A stretch of DNA of 64,000 nucleotides. It comes from Planctomycetaceae bacterium. GTDB taxonomy: Bacteria > Planctomycetota > Planctomycetia > Pirellulales > Lacipirellulaceae. The stretch's first letter is position 1, and each line of letters starts with the position of its first letter. The stretch lies in the NCBI GenBank assembly GCA_002702655.1, contig PABB01000023.1, forward strand, positions 124,001 through 188,000, written 5' to 3'. Below, piece by piece: positions 1 to 8,144 of this stretch. The position numbers and the translations under genes were made by a program. The notes below the pieces were generated by a model. That model was not told where the DNA came from, searched no databases, and saw nothing but the letters and a program-made list of their open reading frames with translations.

Positions 1-829
1 TCCAAAATCGGTCGACCCCGATGGCCTCCTGCTGGCGAAGGGCCAGTTGGCGGTGGTAGAGGACCTGTTGGCAGACGCTTTCCACGGGATCGTCGCAGTC
101 GCGACTTGCCGCGGGCGCCAATCCGTAGGGCGTCTGCAGGTCGCCGTGAATCTGTTGTCGGGCGCGGTGCAGCGATTGCGCGTGCCATAACGGCTCGCGG
201 TGCAGGCACATGATCGTCGCTTCGGGCAGCGCGGCGGCCACGTCGCTGGCCGCGGCGATCAGGCGATTGCATTTGGACACCAGCGGCATGCCAAACGCGG
301 CCGTCCAGGCGGCGAAAAATTGCCGCAGTGCCGCTTGCGTTGCTTGGTCGAGCGGCGCGGGCGCGGCGCTGCTGTTGGCGCCCAGGTACCGCTCCCAGAT
401 CGGCAGGGCGTCGCTCAGTCCAGACAATCCCGCGGTGCGACCGTAAAAGCTGCGGAACTGCGATGACGGTTGCCGCAGCCAACGCCCTATCAGCCGCGTC
501 GCGGTCAGCGGCGACCGGGGAAACAGATTGACCACATTGGTAAACCTGTCGACGGGCAGCGCGGCGGCCAGCGCCTGATGAACCACTGTGGTGCCGGAAC
601 GCGGCGCGCCGCAAACGAACAACAGCCGCCGCGGCGTCGATGGCGCCGCGGCGAGCCCACGACGTTCCCAAGGCAGCATGGCCAGGTCAAGCGGCGCTGC
701 CGCCAATCCCCCAGCCGCCGCGGCCATTGCGTACAGCGCCGCCGGGTCGCCGGTGCGGATCAGTCGCGCGGCCAATCTTGCGGGGCTGCGAAAGTGCGCT
801 GGAACATAGCGGTTCAGCAGGGTCGACAT
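1..829 (-). CDS. Sulfotransferase family protein (partial, C-terminus outside window)
   Basis: The reverse-strand frame is open from an ATG at 829 to the window edge, about 276 residues. Near residues 68-85 it has the 5'-phosphosulfate-binding loop of PAPS sulfotransferases, FVCGAPRSGTTVVHQ, which is the main family evidence. The family moves sulfate from PAPS to a hydroxyl or amine, often on sugars. It is the last visible gene of the exopolysaccharide operon, 15 bases downstream of the deacetylase stop, so sulfation of the exported glycan is the natural inference. The substrate cannot be read from sequence. The 3' part is missing only because the window begins here. Confidence 0.82.
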   Translation of the reverse strand, partial: MSTLLNRYVPAHFRSPARLAARLIRTGDPAALYAMAAAAGGLAAAPLDLAMLPWERRGLAAAPSTPRRLLFVCGAPRSGTTVVHQALAAALPVDRFTNVVNLFPRSPLTATRLIGRWLRQPSSQFRSFYGRTAGLSGLSDALPIWERYLGANSSAAPAPLDQATQAALRQFFAAWTAAFGMPLVSKCNRLIAAASDVAAALPEATIMCLHREPLWHAQSLHRARQQIHGDLQTPYGLAPAASRDCDDPVESVCQQVLYHRQLALRQQEAIGVDRFW

Positions 830-843
830 GCTCGCAGCGCCTA

Positions 844-1827
844 TCAAACGGAAGAGACCTGCGGCGTGACGGCATCCGCGCCGACCGTCATGCCCAGTCG
901 GCGGCGGGCAGCGGCGGCATGGTCGTCCATCGCCACCACTTCAAAGCGACTCTGCAGTTGGTCCAGGGCATGGGAAACAACTTCGACTTTCCACGTCGCG
1001 GGTTTATCCATCGCCGGGAAGAATTCCAGCCCCACGCCGTCGTCGCTGCCTAGGAAATCGAGCGGGTGCAGCAGGATCGACGGCTCGACGCGCAGCAGGC
1101 GGCACAGCGTGAGCGCGGCGGCAAAGTAGGCCCGTGCGAGCGGCCGCGAAAACCGGGCCAGATACAGCAAGTAACTGGCGTGGATGGGAACCTTGGACAC
1201 CGGCATCGTGGTGACCGGCAACTCCACGATCTCCGGGGCGACGCTCGTCCAGGCGTAGGGGCGCAGCGAGCGAAAGCCCTCGGAGAACCGCCCAAAGAGC
1301 TGCTCGCGTTCTTCTTGCTGTTCGCTCGACAACCGCGCGGTGAAGAAGTAGTACATCCGCGCCAGCGGACCAAGAAACGTGGGGAACGTCGACGCGTCGT
1401 AGCGGTAGCCACGCTCGGCAAGCACCTGCAGCACGTCGTCGGAGAAGCTGAAGCCCGGGCCGCGAAAACCGGTCGGCCGTTGTCCGGTCGCCGCGGCCAG
1501 TGCGTCCTCGGTGCGGCGCAACTCCTCGTCAATCTGCTCGCGGCTGTACAGGTGCAGCCACGGCTCGTGGTGGAACGAGTGATTGCCGATTTCGTGTCCC
1601 GCGTCCGCGATCGATCGCAGGGCAGGGCGGTTGGCCTCCAGCACCGCGTCTTGACCAACCACAAAAAACGTGATTCGCAGATTCCTCTCGGCCAGCAACT
1701 CCAGCACGCGCGGCACGACGATGTCCAAGTAGCTGGGAAACGCTTCCCAGCCCTCGTCGCCGTGGGTCTTCATGTAAGACCAGCGGTTATCAAGATCGAG
1801 CGACAAGCTCGCCAGCGGTTGGCTCAT
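844..1827 (-). CDS. Polysaccharide deacetylase (NodB homology domain)
   Basis: A protein of about 327 residues with the NodB fold. Motif 1 is SLDLDN (D11, D13), motif 2 is the metal-binding H83-SFH-H87, and motif 3 is FRGPGFS near residue 125. These enzymes remove N- or O-acetyl groups from polysaccharides using a divalent metal. The ATG at 1827 is chosen because the homologous region begins almost at once (MSQPLASLSLD); a longer in-frame start at 1872 adds only a Pro/Arg-rich stretch. It overlaps the upstream FAD gene by 38 bases, so the two are probably coupled. No signal peptide is seen, so it may act on a lipid-linked intermediate in the cytoplasm. Confidence 0.85.
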   Translation of the reverse strand: MSQPLASLSLDLDNRWSYMKTHGDEGWEAFPSYLDIVVPRVLELLAERNLRITFFVVGQDAVLEANRPALRSIADAGHEIGNHSFHHEPWLHLYSREQIDEELRRTEDALAAATGQRPTGFRGPGFSFSDDVLQVLAERGYRYDASTFPTFLGPLARMYYFFTARLSSEQQEEREQLFGRFSEGFRSLRPYAWTSVAPEIVELPVTTMPVSKVPIHASYLLYLARFSRPLARAYFAAALTLCRLLRVEPSILLHPLDFLGSDDGVGLEFFPAMDKPATWKVEVVSHALDQLQSRFEVVAMDDHAAAARRRLGMTVGADAVTPQVSSV

Positions 1828-3211
1828 GATCGGCAGACGTGGAAGTGGGGGCTGAGGGCGCGCGGGCCGCATCGGGTAGCAGCGTGGAGGCCAACGCTTC
1901 GTCAGCCAGCTTGAGGATTTCGTTCACGTTGAGCGTGCCCCGGGTGATGTGCGCGGAATTGACGGCGTACACCCCCGGCACGTTGGTTGCCAGCGGCGGT
2001 AGCGAATCGCTGTAGCCGAGCGTCGGCAGCGCCATGACGTGCGGGGCCCGTGCCACGCGGAACGCGGCGACGTGCTCCTCGATCAGGTCCGGGTACATCC
2101 GCCGCAGGCCGGCGAGGAACTCGGCGCGGATCTGCTCGTCGGACCAGGTCCATGCTTCGTCGTCGGCTGCCGCGTAGCGCGGCAGGTAAGCCAAACAGCG
2201 ACCGTCCAACTCCTGCGGATCGACCAGCGAGGTCATTTCGATCACCGCGGTGAACGGGAATCCACTGTCGGTAATATTGCTGACGTAGTAGCCGGCCAGC
2301 GGGCGGTTCAGCAGCACCGAGGCGCAGATCACGCCGAGGTACTGGATGTTTTCGTGCCGGCTGCGTTGGTCGTCATCCAACTGCGGGCAGGCGGAAGCCA
2401 CGTGCGCCGACGGCGTCGTGAACACCACGCGGTCGTAGCGGCGCTCGCCGTGGGGAGTCGCAACGACCACGTCGCCACCGTCGGTCGCCTCGACGCGGTC
2501 GACTGGGGAGTTGAGTTGCAGTCTTGCGCCGGCCGTCTCCAGCCGCTCGCGAAAACGCTCGAGCAGGCGGCCGTAGCCGCCGCTGACGTAGCCGAACATT
2601 TCCTTCTTCAACCCCGCCTGCCGGGCGCCATACATTCGTTGGATGGTGGCCCAGATGAACGCGGCCGAGCAGCGCTCGTACGCCGGCCCCAGCTTGGCCT
2701 GCAGCAGCGGCTGCCAGATCTTGGAGAAGGTGCGGGCGCCGGACCATTTGCGCAACCAATCGGCGACCAGCACCTGCTCGAGCGGTCGGCCGTCGCGGCG
2801 CTTCGAGGCGGCCATGATCGTAGCGCCCAGGCGGAATTTGTCGATCAGACCCAGTGGCGGGAAGCGCAGAAACTCCCACGAGTTCGACATGGAGTGGTAC
2901 CGGCCGTCGGTGAAGAATCCGGTGCGCGTCTCCACCCACCGCAACTCGTTGGTGAGGTCCAGTTCGTCGAGGAGTTCCCGCAGCCGCAGATCGGACAGCA
3001 GCGTGACGTGGTAGTATTTATCCCACGCAGCGTCGCCGATCTGCCAGGCGCCCGCCAGGCCGCCGATCGCCGGCGCCGCTTCCAGAATTTCGACTCGCTG
3101 CCCGTGCTTCAGCAAGCGATGCGCAACCGTCAGCCCCAGCATGCCGCCGCCAATGACGGCCCACGACTGCGACGGGTTCTGCGGCAGCAGATTTGACTCG
3201 GTCGGGTTCAT
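1790..3211 (-). CDS. FAD-dependent oxidoreductase, amine-oxidase / protoporphyrinogen-oxidase-like
   Basis: 473 residues from the ATG at 3211. The N-terminal Rossmann motif (about residues 18-45, VIGGGMLGLTVAHRL followed by the acidic EILEA) binds FAD, and the GGLAGAW segment after it is typical of the NAD(P)-binding-8 / amine oxidase superfamily that includes UDP-galactopyranose mutase-like proteins. The C-terminal AVNSAHITRGTLNVNE resembles the FAD-contacting end of that family. Such proteins recur in planctomycete and proteobacterial exopolysaccharide loci, usually with unproven substrates. The start codon overlaps the upstream acyltransferase stop as ATGA (3208-3211), showing translational coupling. 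A sugar-modifying redox role is inferred from context only. Confidence 0.8.
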   Translation of the reverse strand: MNPTESNLLPQNPSQSWAVIGGGMLGLTVAHRLLKHGQRVEILEAAPAIGGLAGAWQIGDAAWDKYYHVTLLSDLRLRELLDELDLTNELRWVETRTGFFTDGRYHSMSNSWEFLRFPPLGLIDKFRLGATIMAASKRRDGRPLEQVLVADWLRKWSGARTFSKIWQPLLQAKLGPAYERCSAAFIWATIQRMYGARQAGLKKEMFGYVSGGYGRLLERFRERLETAGARLQLNSPVDRVEATDGGDVVVATPHGERRYDRVVFTTPSAHVASACPQLDDDQRSRHENIQYLGVICASVLLNRPLAGYYVSNITDSGFPFTAVIEMTSLVDPQELDGRCLAYLPRYAAADDEAWTWSDEQIRAEFLAGLRRMYPDLIEEHVAAFRVARAPHVMALPTLGYSDSLPPLATNVPGVYAVNSAHITRGTLNVNEILKLADEALASTLLPDAARAPSAPTSTSADHEPTAGELVARS

Positions 3212-3870
3212 GACGATGCGGTTTCCCTGGGAGCGGGCGTTGAGCCGAGCTGCGTGACGACCCCGCCGGACACAGCGTATGCCGCGCCGCACTTACCGCA
3301 CTCGCAGCGAGCCAGATCAACCGCCTCGCCCGGCGTCCAACGCGCAACGGGATGACCGCAGCAACACACGGCGCCAATCGAGCGGGCCGGGTTGCCCACG
3401 ACCAGTTGAAAGTCGCCGACGTCCCGCGTCACAACGCTGCCCATGCCCACCATCGCGAACCGGCCAATGCGCAAGTTGCTGCCGATCGTGCAGCCGGCCC
3501 CGATCGTCGCGCCCGCCGCCACCAGCGTCTGCTGCGTTTCCTCGTCGGGGGCAGACGAGCGCAGCTCCCGCAGGTCCGGCGTCGTCGCCCGCGGGAACAC
3601 GTCGTTGGTGAAGATCGCGCCAGCGCTGATCATCACCCCGTCCTCGATCGTGACGCCATAGCAGATGTAGACCATCGCGTTGATCTTCACGCGATGGCCG
3701 ATGCGCACGTCGTAGGCGATGTAACTCTTCTCGCCCACGATGCACTGCTCGCCGAGCGTGGCGCCATGTCGAATATGCACGGCGTCCCATACGCTTGACC
3801 CGGGGCCGATCGTCACATCGCGTTCAATGATGGCCGAGGGGTGAATCCGCGGCGGGGGCAACGGGGGCAT
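3208..3870 (-). CDS. Left-handed beta-helix acyltransferase (WlbB/hexapeptide family) with C-terminal Cys cluster
   Basis: 220 residues. Residues about 9-165 are hexapeptide repeats (for example SAIIERDVTIGPGSSVWDAV and GATIGAGCTIGSNLRIG), the left-handed beta-helix of sugar N- or O-acetyltransferases, which use acetyl-CoA as trimers. The end of the helix, VTRDVGDFQLVVGNPAR, matches WlbB/FdtC-type UDP-sugar N-acetyltransferases. With the DegT aminotransferase and Gfo/Idh dehydrogenase just upstream this gives a dehydrogenate, aminate, acylate route to an N-acylated amino sugar. The C-terminal 50 residues are unusual: Cys169-171, Cys189, Cys191 and Cys194 form a probable zinc-ribbon tail. Confidence 0.85.
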   Translation of the reverse strand: MPPLPPPRIHPSAIIERDVTIGPGSSVWDAVHIRHGATLGEQCIVGEKSYIAYDVRIGHRVKINAMVYICYGVTIEDGVMISAGAIFTNDVFPRATTPDLRELRSSAPDEETQQTLVAAGATIGAGCTIGSNLRIGRFAMVGMGSVVTRDVGDFQLVVGNPARSIGAVCCCGHPVARWTPGEAVDLARCECGKCGAAYAVSGGVVTQLGSTPAPRETASS

Positions 3871-3878
3871 AGCAGTCT

Positions 3879-4026
3879 CGTAGGTCAGGCTTTCCAGCCT
3901 GACGAATTAGAGTCAACGGTAAGATGGAATGTCGTCTGGCCAGCCCGCCGTAGTGGCCGTGCCTGGTGTCATTAACGGTTCAATCCTCGGCGGCAGTATG
4001 TGTCAGGCTGGAAAGCCTGACCTACG
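3879..4026. repeat. Dispersed repeat with perfect 25-bp terminal inverted repeats (REP/MITE-like)
   Basis: Positions 3879-3903 and 4002-4026 are perfect reverse complements over 25 bases. Each arm also contains an internal palindrome (GTCAGGCTTTCCAGCCTGAC). The element fills the gap between the acyltransferase start and the dehydrogenase stop. Read on the minus strand the inner arm encodes VGQAFQPD, a short peptide I recall as frequent in planctomycete ORF sets, where it marks a dispersed repeat rather than a gene. It could fold as an RNA hairpin inside the operon transcript. Confidence 0.75.
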
Positions 4027-4029
4027 TGT

Positions 4030-5043
4030 TTAGCACTCCTGAGCCGCTGCGATCGCTTCCCACTGCCCGCGGGCCAGCGAGCGGTAAGCGGCTTCGATGA
4101 CCCGCACCGACGCGAGGGCGTCCTCCGGCTGCACCAGCAGCGGTTCTTCGCCAGCGACCGCGGCAGCAAAGTTGTTTACTTGCCGCTCGAATGCGACGAA
4201 CTTATTGTAGCCGTCTCCAAACACGGTCCACTCGGCGTCGCCGGCGCGGCGATACTTCGATTCCCGCCACCCGACCAGTAGCGTCCCGGCGCTGCCGTAC
4301 ACGGCGATGTAGTACGGCAATTCCTTGCTGACGCTCCATGATAGGTCGATGCTGCCCAGCACGCCGCCGCTGGCGTGCACGAACATTTTGGCGGTGTCCT
4401 CGACGGCCAGGTCCTGGATGCGGCGGCCTTCCATCGCCTGCACCTCCAGCAGATCGCCGAGGAAAAACCGCGTGATGTCGACCGAGTGCGTGCCGTTGTC
4501 GATCAGCACGCCGCCGCCGGAGATTTCCGGATCGGAATTCCAGCGGTGCGTCATGTCGACATGGCCGGTGAACACGTTCTCGAACATGACCACCTCGCCC
4601 AGCAGGCCCGAGGCGACCAGCGACTTGGCTTGAGTCACGTCGGGCACGTAGCGAAACTTCGACGCCATGGTGAATAGCACGTCGTGCTCGGCGGCGGCGG
4701 CGATCATTTGCTCCGCGGCGGCCGAGGAGATCGCCAGCGGTTTTTCGCAAAGCACGTGCACTCCGGCGGCCATCAACTCGCGGCAGACCGCGGGGTGCGT
4801 CGCCGGCGGGGTGCAGACCAGCGCGGCGTCGAGTTCCATTTCGGCGAGCATGCCGGCGACGCTGCTGAAGGCGACGCAACCGGCGGCCTCGGCCATGGCG
4901 TCGGCCGCCTCGCGCCGGCAGTCGGCCACGGCGACCAGCTCAGCCCGCGGCGAGCGTTTGAAGGCTTCGGCATAAGCTTGAGCAATCGCCCCGGCGCCAA
5001 TCAGGCCAAAGCGAACGACAGAAGAATCAGCGGTGTCAGACAT
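4030..5043 (-). CDS. Gfo/Idh/MocA family NAD(P)-dependent sugar dehydrogenase
   Basis: 337 residues from the ATG at 5043. The N-terminal Rossmann motif GLIGAGAIAQAYAEAF (residues 13-28) binds NAD(P), the family signature CEKPLAIS has its lysine at 101, and a GGGVLIDNGTHSVDI segment near residue 180 matches the C-terminal substrate domain. The family oxidises or reduces cyclic sugars and nucleotide sugars at one hydroxyl. It lies directly downstream of the DegT aminotransferase, as in WlbA/WlbE-type amino-sugar pathways, so oxidation of a UDP-sugar to the keto form used by that transaminase is likely. No signal peptide is present, unlike the second Gfo/Idh gene at 56878-58239, so it works in the cytoplasm. 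Confidence 0.87.
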   Translation of the reverse strand: MSDTADSSVVRFGLIGAGAIAQAYAEAFKRSPRAELVAVADCRREAADAMAEAAGCVAFSSVAGMLAEMELDAALVCTPPATHPAVCRELMAAGVHVLCEKPLAISSAAAEQMIAAAAEHDVLFTMASKFRYVPDVTQAKSLVASGLLGEVVMFENVFTGHVDMTHRWNSDPEISGGGVLIDNGTHSVDITRFFLGDLLEVQAMEGRRIQDLAVEDTAKMFVHASGGVLGSIDLSWSVSKELPYYIAVYGSAGTLLVGWRESKYRRAGDAEWTVFGDGYNKFVAFERQVNNFAAAVAGEEPLLVQPEDALASVRVIEAAYRSLARGQWEAIAAAQEC

Positions 5044-5139
5044 GGTTTGTTGATCAGTTGAGGAGGTTCAGATGAAGAAGCGGCCGCCTCTGCCGCAGCG
5101 CGGCGAGAGGCGGCAACTCGAATCGGCGCGGCTGCGAGG

Positions 5140-6375
5140 CTACTTTTTGGCAATCTGCCCGACAGCGGTGCGGATCACCTCGATGACCTGCTGCACGTGC
5201 TCGGCGGTGTAGCGCTCGTTCAGCGGCAGCACCAGCACCGTGGCCAGTGCCTCGTACGTGCCGGGGAACAGCTCGCGACGGTAGTCAACCGCCTCGGGCC
5301 GCGCGAGCGTGAAGGGGAAGCGGCTGTTGCCGAAGGTACGCTGGTCGCGAATCACCTGGCATTCGAACGCCGGCTTCTGGATGTACCGCGGGGCGCAGAA
5401 CACGCCCCGCTCGCGCAGCCGGCCGGCCAGGGCATCGAGCCCGCCTTCGAGCTTTGAACCGTCGATGTGCAGGCAGTATTTCCAGTAGGTGTGCTTGAAT
5501 CCCTCATCCACGGCGGGTGGCGAAACGCCCGGCAGGCCCTGCAGGCCATCGGTCATCTGCTGCGCCATCCGCACGCGGCGCTCGACGAAATCGTCAAGCT
5601 TGGCCAACTGTGCGACGGCGACGGCGCCCGACAGCTCGTTCATGCGATAGTTGAGCGCCAGGAAATAGTGATCCGGCTTGGGATCGCCGTAGCCCCAGGC
5701 TTTGTTGATGAACAAGTACATGCGGCGTCCCAGGTCGGCGTCGGCCGTGACGCACAGACCGCCTTCGCCGGTGGTGATGTGCTTGCCCTGTTGCAGGCTG
5801 AAGCAGCCGATGTCGCCGAACGTGCCGATCTTCTGGCCGTCGATCTCCGCGCCGAACGCTTGGGCGCAGTCCTCGATCACCGGAATGTTGCGGCTGCGGG
5901 CCAGTTCCATGATCGGCCCCATGCGGCAGGGATTGCCAAACAGGTGCGTGACCATGATCGCCTTGGTCCGCGGGCTGAGCGCCGCCTCGATCGTGTCGGC
6001 GGTGACGTTGTAGGTAAGCGGGTCCACGTCGGCGAAGACGGGGATCGCCGACTGGTAAAGGATTGGCGTCAGGGCGCCCATGTCGGTGATGGCGGTGGTG
6101 ACGACTTCGTCGCCCGGCTCGGGGTCGATGGCGGCCAATGCGGTATGCAACGCTCCCGTGCCCGACGCACAGGCGTACGCGTGGGGCAAGCCGATCCACT
6201 CGGCGAATTGCGATTCCAGCGTCTTGACGAACTCGCCCTTGGTGCTGGTGAGCGTGCCGCTTTCGATGACGCGGGACAGAGCGAGCATTTCGTCATCGCC
6301 CATCTCGCGGCCCGAAGCGTCTTGGTCCGAGGGGAGGGTCAGTTTTTGCAGTTCTACAGCAGTTTCAGGAGCCAC
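5140..6375 (-). CDS. DegT/DnrJ/EryC1/StrS PLP-dependent sugar aminotransferase
   Basis: 411 residues with a GTG start at 6375; no earlier ATG exists in frame. The PLP Schiff-base lysine is K198 in SLQQGKHITTGEGG, the PLP-ring aspartate is in VIEDCAQAFGA (D169), and the phosphate-binding ASGTGAL is at about 70-76. Members transaminate keto nucleotide sugars using glutamate. With the adjacent Gfo/Idh dehydrogenase and hexapeptide acyltransferase it probably makes an acylated amino sugar building block. The order of transcription is aminotransferase, dehydrogenase, acyltransferase. The exact sugar is not readable from sequence. Confidence 0.9.
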   Translation of the reverse strand: MAPETAVELQKLTLPSDQDASGREMGDDEMLALSRVIESGTLTSTKGEFVKTLESQFAEWIGLPHAYACASGTGALHTALAAIDPEPGDEVVTTAITDMGALTPILYQSAIPVFADVDPLTYNVTADTIEAALSPRTKAIMVTHLFGNPCRMGPIMELARSRNIPVIEDCAQAFGAEIDGQKIGTFGDIGCFSLQQGKHITTGEGGLCVTADADLGRRMYLFINKAWGYGDPKPDHYFLALNYRMNELSGAVAVAQLAKLDDFVERRVRMAQQMTDGLQGLPGVSPPAVDEGFKHTYWKYCLHIDGSKLEGGLDALAGRLRERGVFCAPRYIQKPAFECQVIRDQRTFGNSRFPFTLARPEAVDYRRELFPGTYEALATVLVLPLNERYTAEHVQQVIEVIRTAVGQIAKK

Positions 6376-6433
6376 GGTGTTTCTTTCTGTGCGAGTGCGA
6401 CAAAGGCCGGAAGGGTGGGAGGGAGGAATGGAA

Positions 6434-7240
6434 CTAGGGGCGGGCGCCGCGGTTCGCCGAGCGAACTCGGGCGGCGAACATGGCGGCGATCAGTTGCAGG
6501 TGTTGCCGCGAGGCGCGCGCCACGCGCATCTTGGAATGACCGGCAACTCGGCTGCGCAGTCGAGCCGGGTGCTCGACCACCACGCCGCCGGCTTGCAGCA
6601 GGCGGCACATGAGTTCCGCCACGCCCACGAACCCCGGTCGCGTGGTCGGCAAATCGACCACCGCGGACCGGCGATAGACGCGGAAGCAACTCGTGTAGCA
6701 AGTGAACGGGCGTGCCATGGCGGCGCTGTACATCGACGTGGCCAGCCGCGAGATCCGCAGCCGCCACGGCGGCACGTTGTCGACGCCGCCCGCGGGGTGG
6801 TAGGGCGAGGCGGTCACCATGTCGACCCCGGCGACCAGCTTCTGCACCATCGGCTCCAACTCGGCCAGATCGTACGAGCCATCGCAGTCGATGGATGCGA
6901 CAATTTCGTGCGTCGCAGCGCGGATGCCGGTGTCGATCGCCGCCGCGATGCCGCGATTCGCCGCGTGCCGGAGCACCACGTACCGAGGCCGCTCGCCAAT
7001 CGCCGACTCCAGCAGCGTGACTGTGTCGTCGCTGCTGCCGTCGTCGACCAGTAGGAACTCCAGGTCGAACCGTTCGCACAGTCGGGCATCCAGGCGCATA
7101 AGAGCCGCAGCGAGCGGGGCAGCGCAGGCCGCCTCGTTGTACATCGGCACGATTAGCGACAGCCCCGTCTTCACGAGCGCGTGCGGAGCATCGACCCGAT
7201 CGTCGTCGGCGTGCGGCTGCGGGGTGGCATAGGCGGTCAT
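6434..7240 (-). CDS. Glycosyltransferase family 2
   Basis: 268 residues from the ATG at 7240; an in-frame TTG at 7264 adds eight residues and is less likely. The GT-A fold motifs are SLIVPMYNEA, the nucleotide-binding VDDGSSDDT and the acidic SIDCDGSYDL. The resemblance is to DPM1/DPG-type GT2 enzymes that act on polyprenyl phosphate or lipid-linked sugars. There are no clear membrane helices. It sits between the WecG-type transferase and the aminotransferase in the polysaccharide operon and presumably adds one residue of the repeat unit. Donor and acceptor are unknown. Confidence 0.86.
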   Translation of the reverse strand: MTAYATPQPHADDDRVDAPHALVKTGLSLIVPMYNEAACAAPLAAALMRLDARLCERFDLEFLLVDDGSSDDTVTLLESAIGERPRYVVLRHAANRGIAAAIDTGIRAATHEIVASIDCDGSYDLAELEPMVQKLVAGVDMVTASPYHPAGGVDNVPPWRLRISRLATSMYSAAMARPFTCYTSCFRVYRRSAVVDLPTTRPGFVGVAELMCRLLQAGGVVVEHPARLRSRVAGHSKMRVARASRQHLQLIAAMFAARVRSANRGARP

Positions 7241-7277
7241 GATTTTGCGATTCGGTTCAGGCAAACTGTGAGGCGGA

Positions 7278-8144
7278 TCAGTTGGCCGCGGCGGCGCGGC
7301 GAATGGGGAATCCCGCGGCGTATTTCAACCACAGGCCGACGAAATGGGCGTTGCCCAGAAGGTAGCGTTTCCATAGTCTGCGAGGCTCGCAGCAGAAGCG
7401 GAAGGCCCACTCCAGTCCGGCGTTCTGCATCCACCGCGGTGCCATTCTGACGGTTCCGGCGTGAAAGTCGAAAGCCGCGCCGACACACAATTGCACGCCG
7501 CGGATGGCGTCGCGGTGCTGCGCTGCGAAGAGTTCCTGCTTGGGGCAGCCCAAGCCGATGAACACCAGTCCCGCACCGGAGTCATTGATTCGCTGATTGA
7601 CCGCCGCGTGCTCGTCCTCGGACAGGGGGCGGAACGGGGGCGACTCGGCGCCAGCGATTTGCAGTCCGGGGGCCAACTCGCCGAGTCGCTGCTGCAGTCG
7701 GCGAAGGGTTTCGGGTTTGCCGCCGTACAGGTAAATGCTGATGCCGAGGCGGGCCGCTTCCTGGCAAATCCGCAGCATGATGACGGGGCCGTAGACTCGC
7801 TCGCGGATGTTGGCGCCGTGCATCCGATTCAGCGCCCAGCGAATGGGTTGGCCATCGCAGGCGAGAATGTCGAATCTGGCAAGCGCCGCTGCATAGTCGG
7901 CCCGCTGCCGAGCGGTGGTCAGCACGTGGACGTTCATGAAATCGACAATCGCGCTGGACCGCTTGGCGCCCAGCTCCAGAACTGTGGCGACGACTTCGCT
8001 GCAACCTGCCACGGTGACGTCGACGCCCAGTACGTCTGCCTTCGGCAACGGGGCGGGCGTGGCGGCTTCACACGAAGCCAACTGCGGCAATGTAGGAGCG
8101 ACAGGGATAGACATGGATGCGTGGTCAGCGGAGGGAGCGGTCAT
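7278..8144 (-). CDS. WecG/TagA/CpsF family glycosyltransferase (GT26)
   Basis: 288 residues. Family signatures include the DFMNVHVLTTAR segment, ILACDGQPIRWALN and the highly typical VFIGLGCPKQELFAAQH followed by GVGAAFDFHAGT-like CVGAAFDFHAGTVRMAPRW. Members transfer N-acetylmannosamine, its uronic acid or glucose to lipid-linked acceptors at the membrane surface. The ATG at 8144 overlaps the upstream GT4 stop as ATGA, which supports this start over the ATG at 8114. It is translationally coupled to the GT4 gene. The donor sugar cannot be assigned. Confidence 0.9.
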   Translation of the reverse strand: MTAPSADHASMSIPVAPTLPQLASCEAATPAPLPKADVLGVDVTVAGCSEVVATVLELGAKRSSAIVDFMNVHVLTTARQRADYAAALARFDILACDGQPIRWALNRMHGANIRERVYGPVIMLRICQEAARLGISIYLYGGKPETLRRLQQRLGELAPGLQIAGAESPPFRPLSEDEHAAVNQRINDSGAGLVFIGLGCPKQELFAAQHRDAIRGVQLCVGAAFDFHAGTVRMAPRWMQNAGLEWAFRFCCEPRRLWKRYLLGNAHFVGLWLKYAAGFPIRRAAAAN

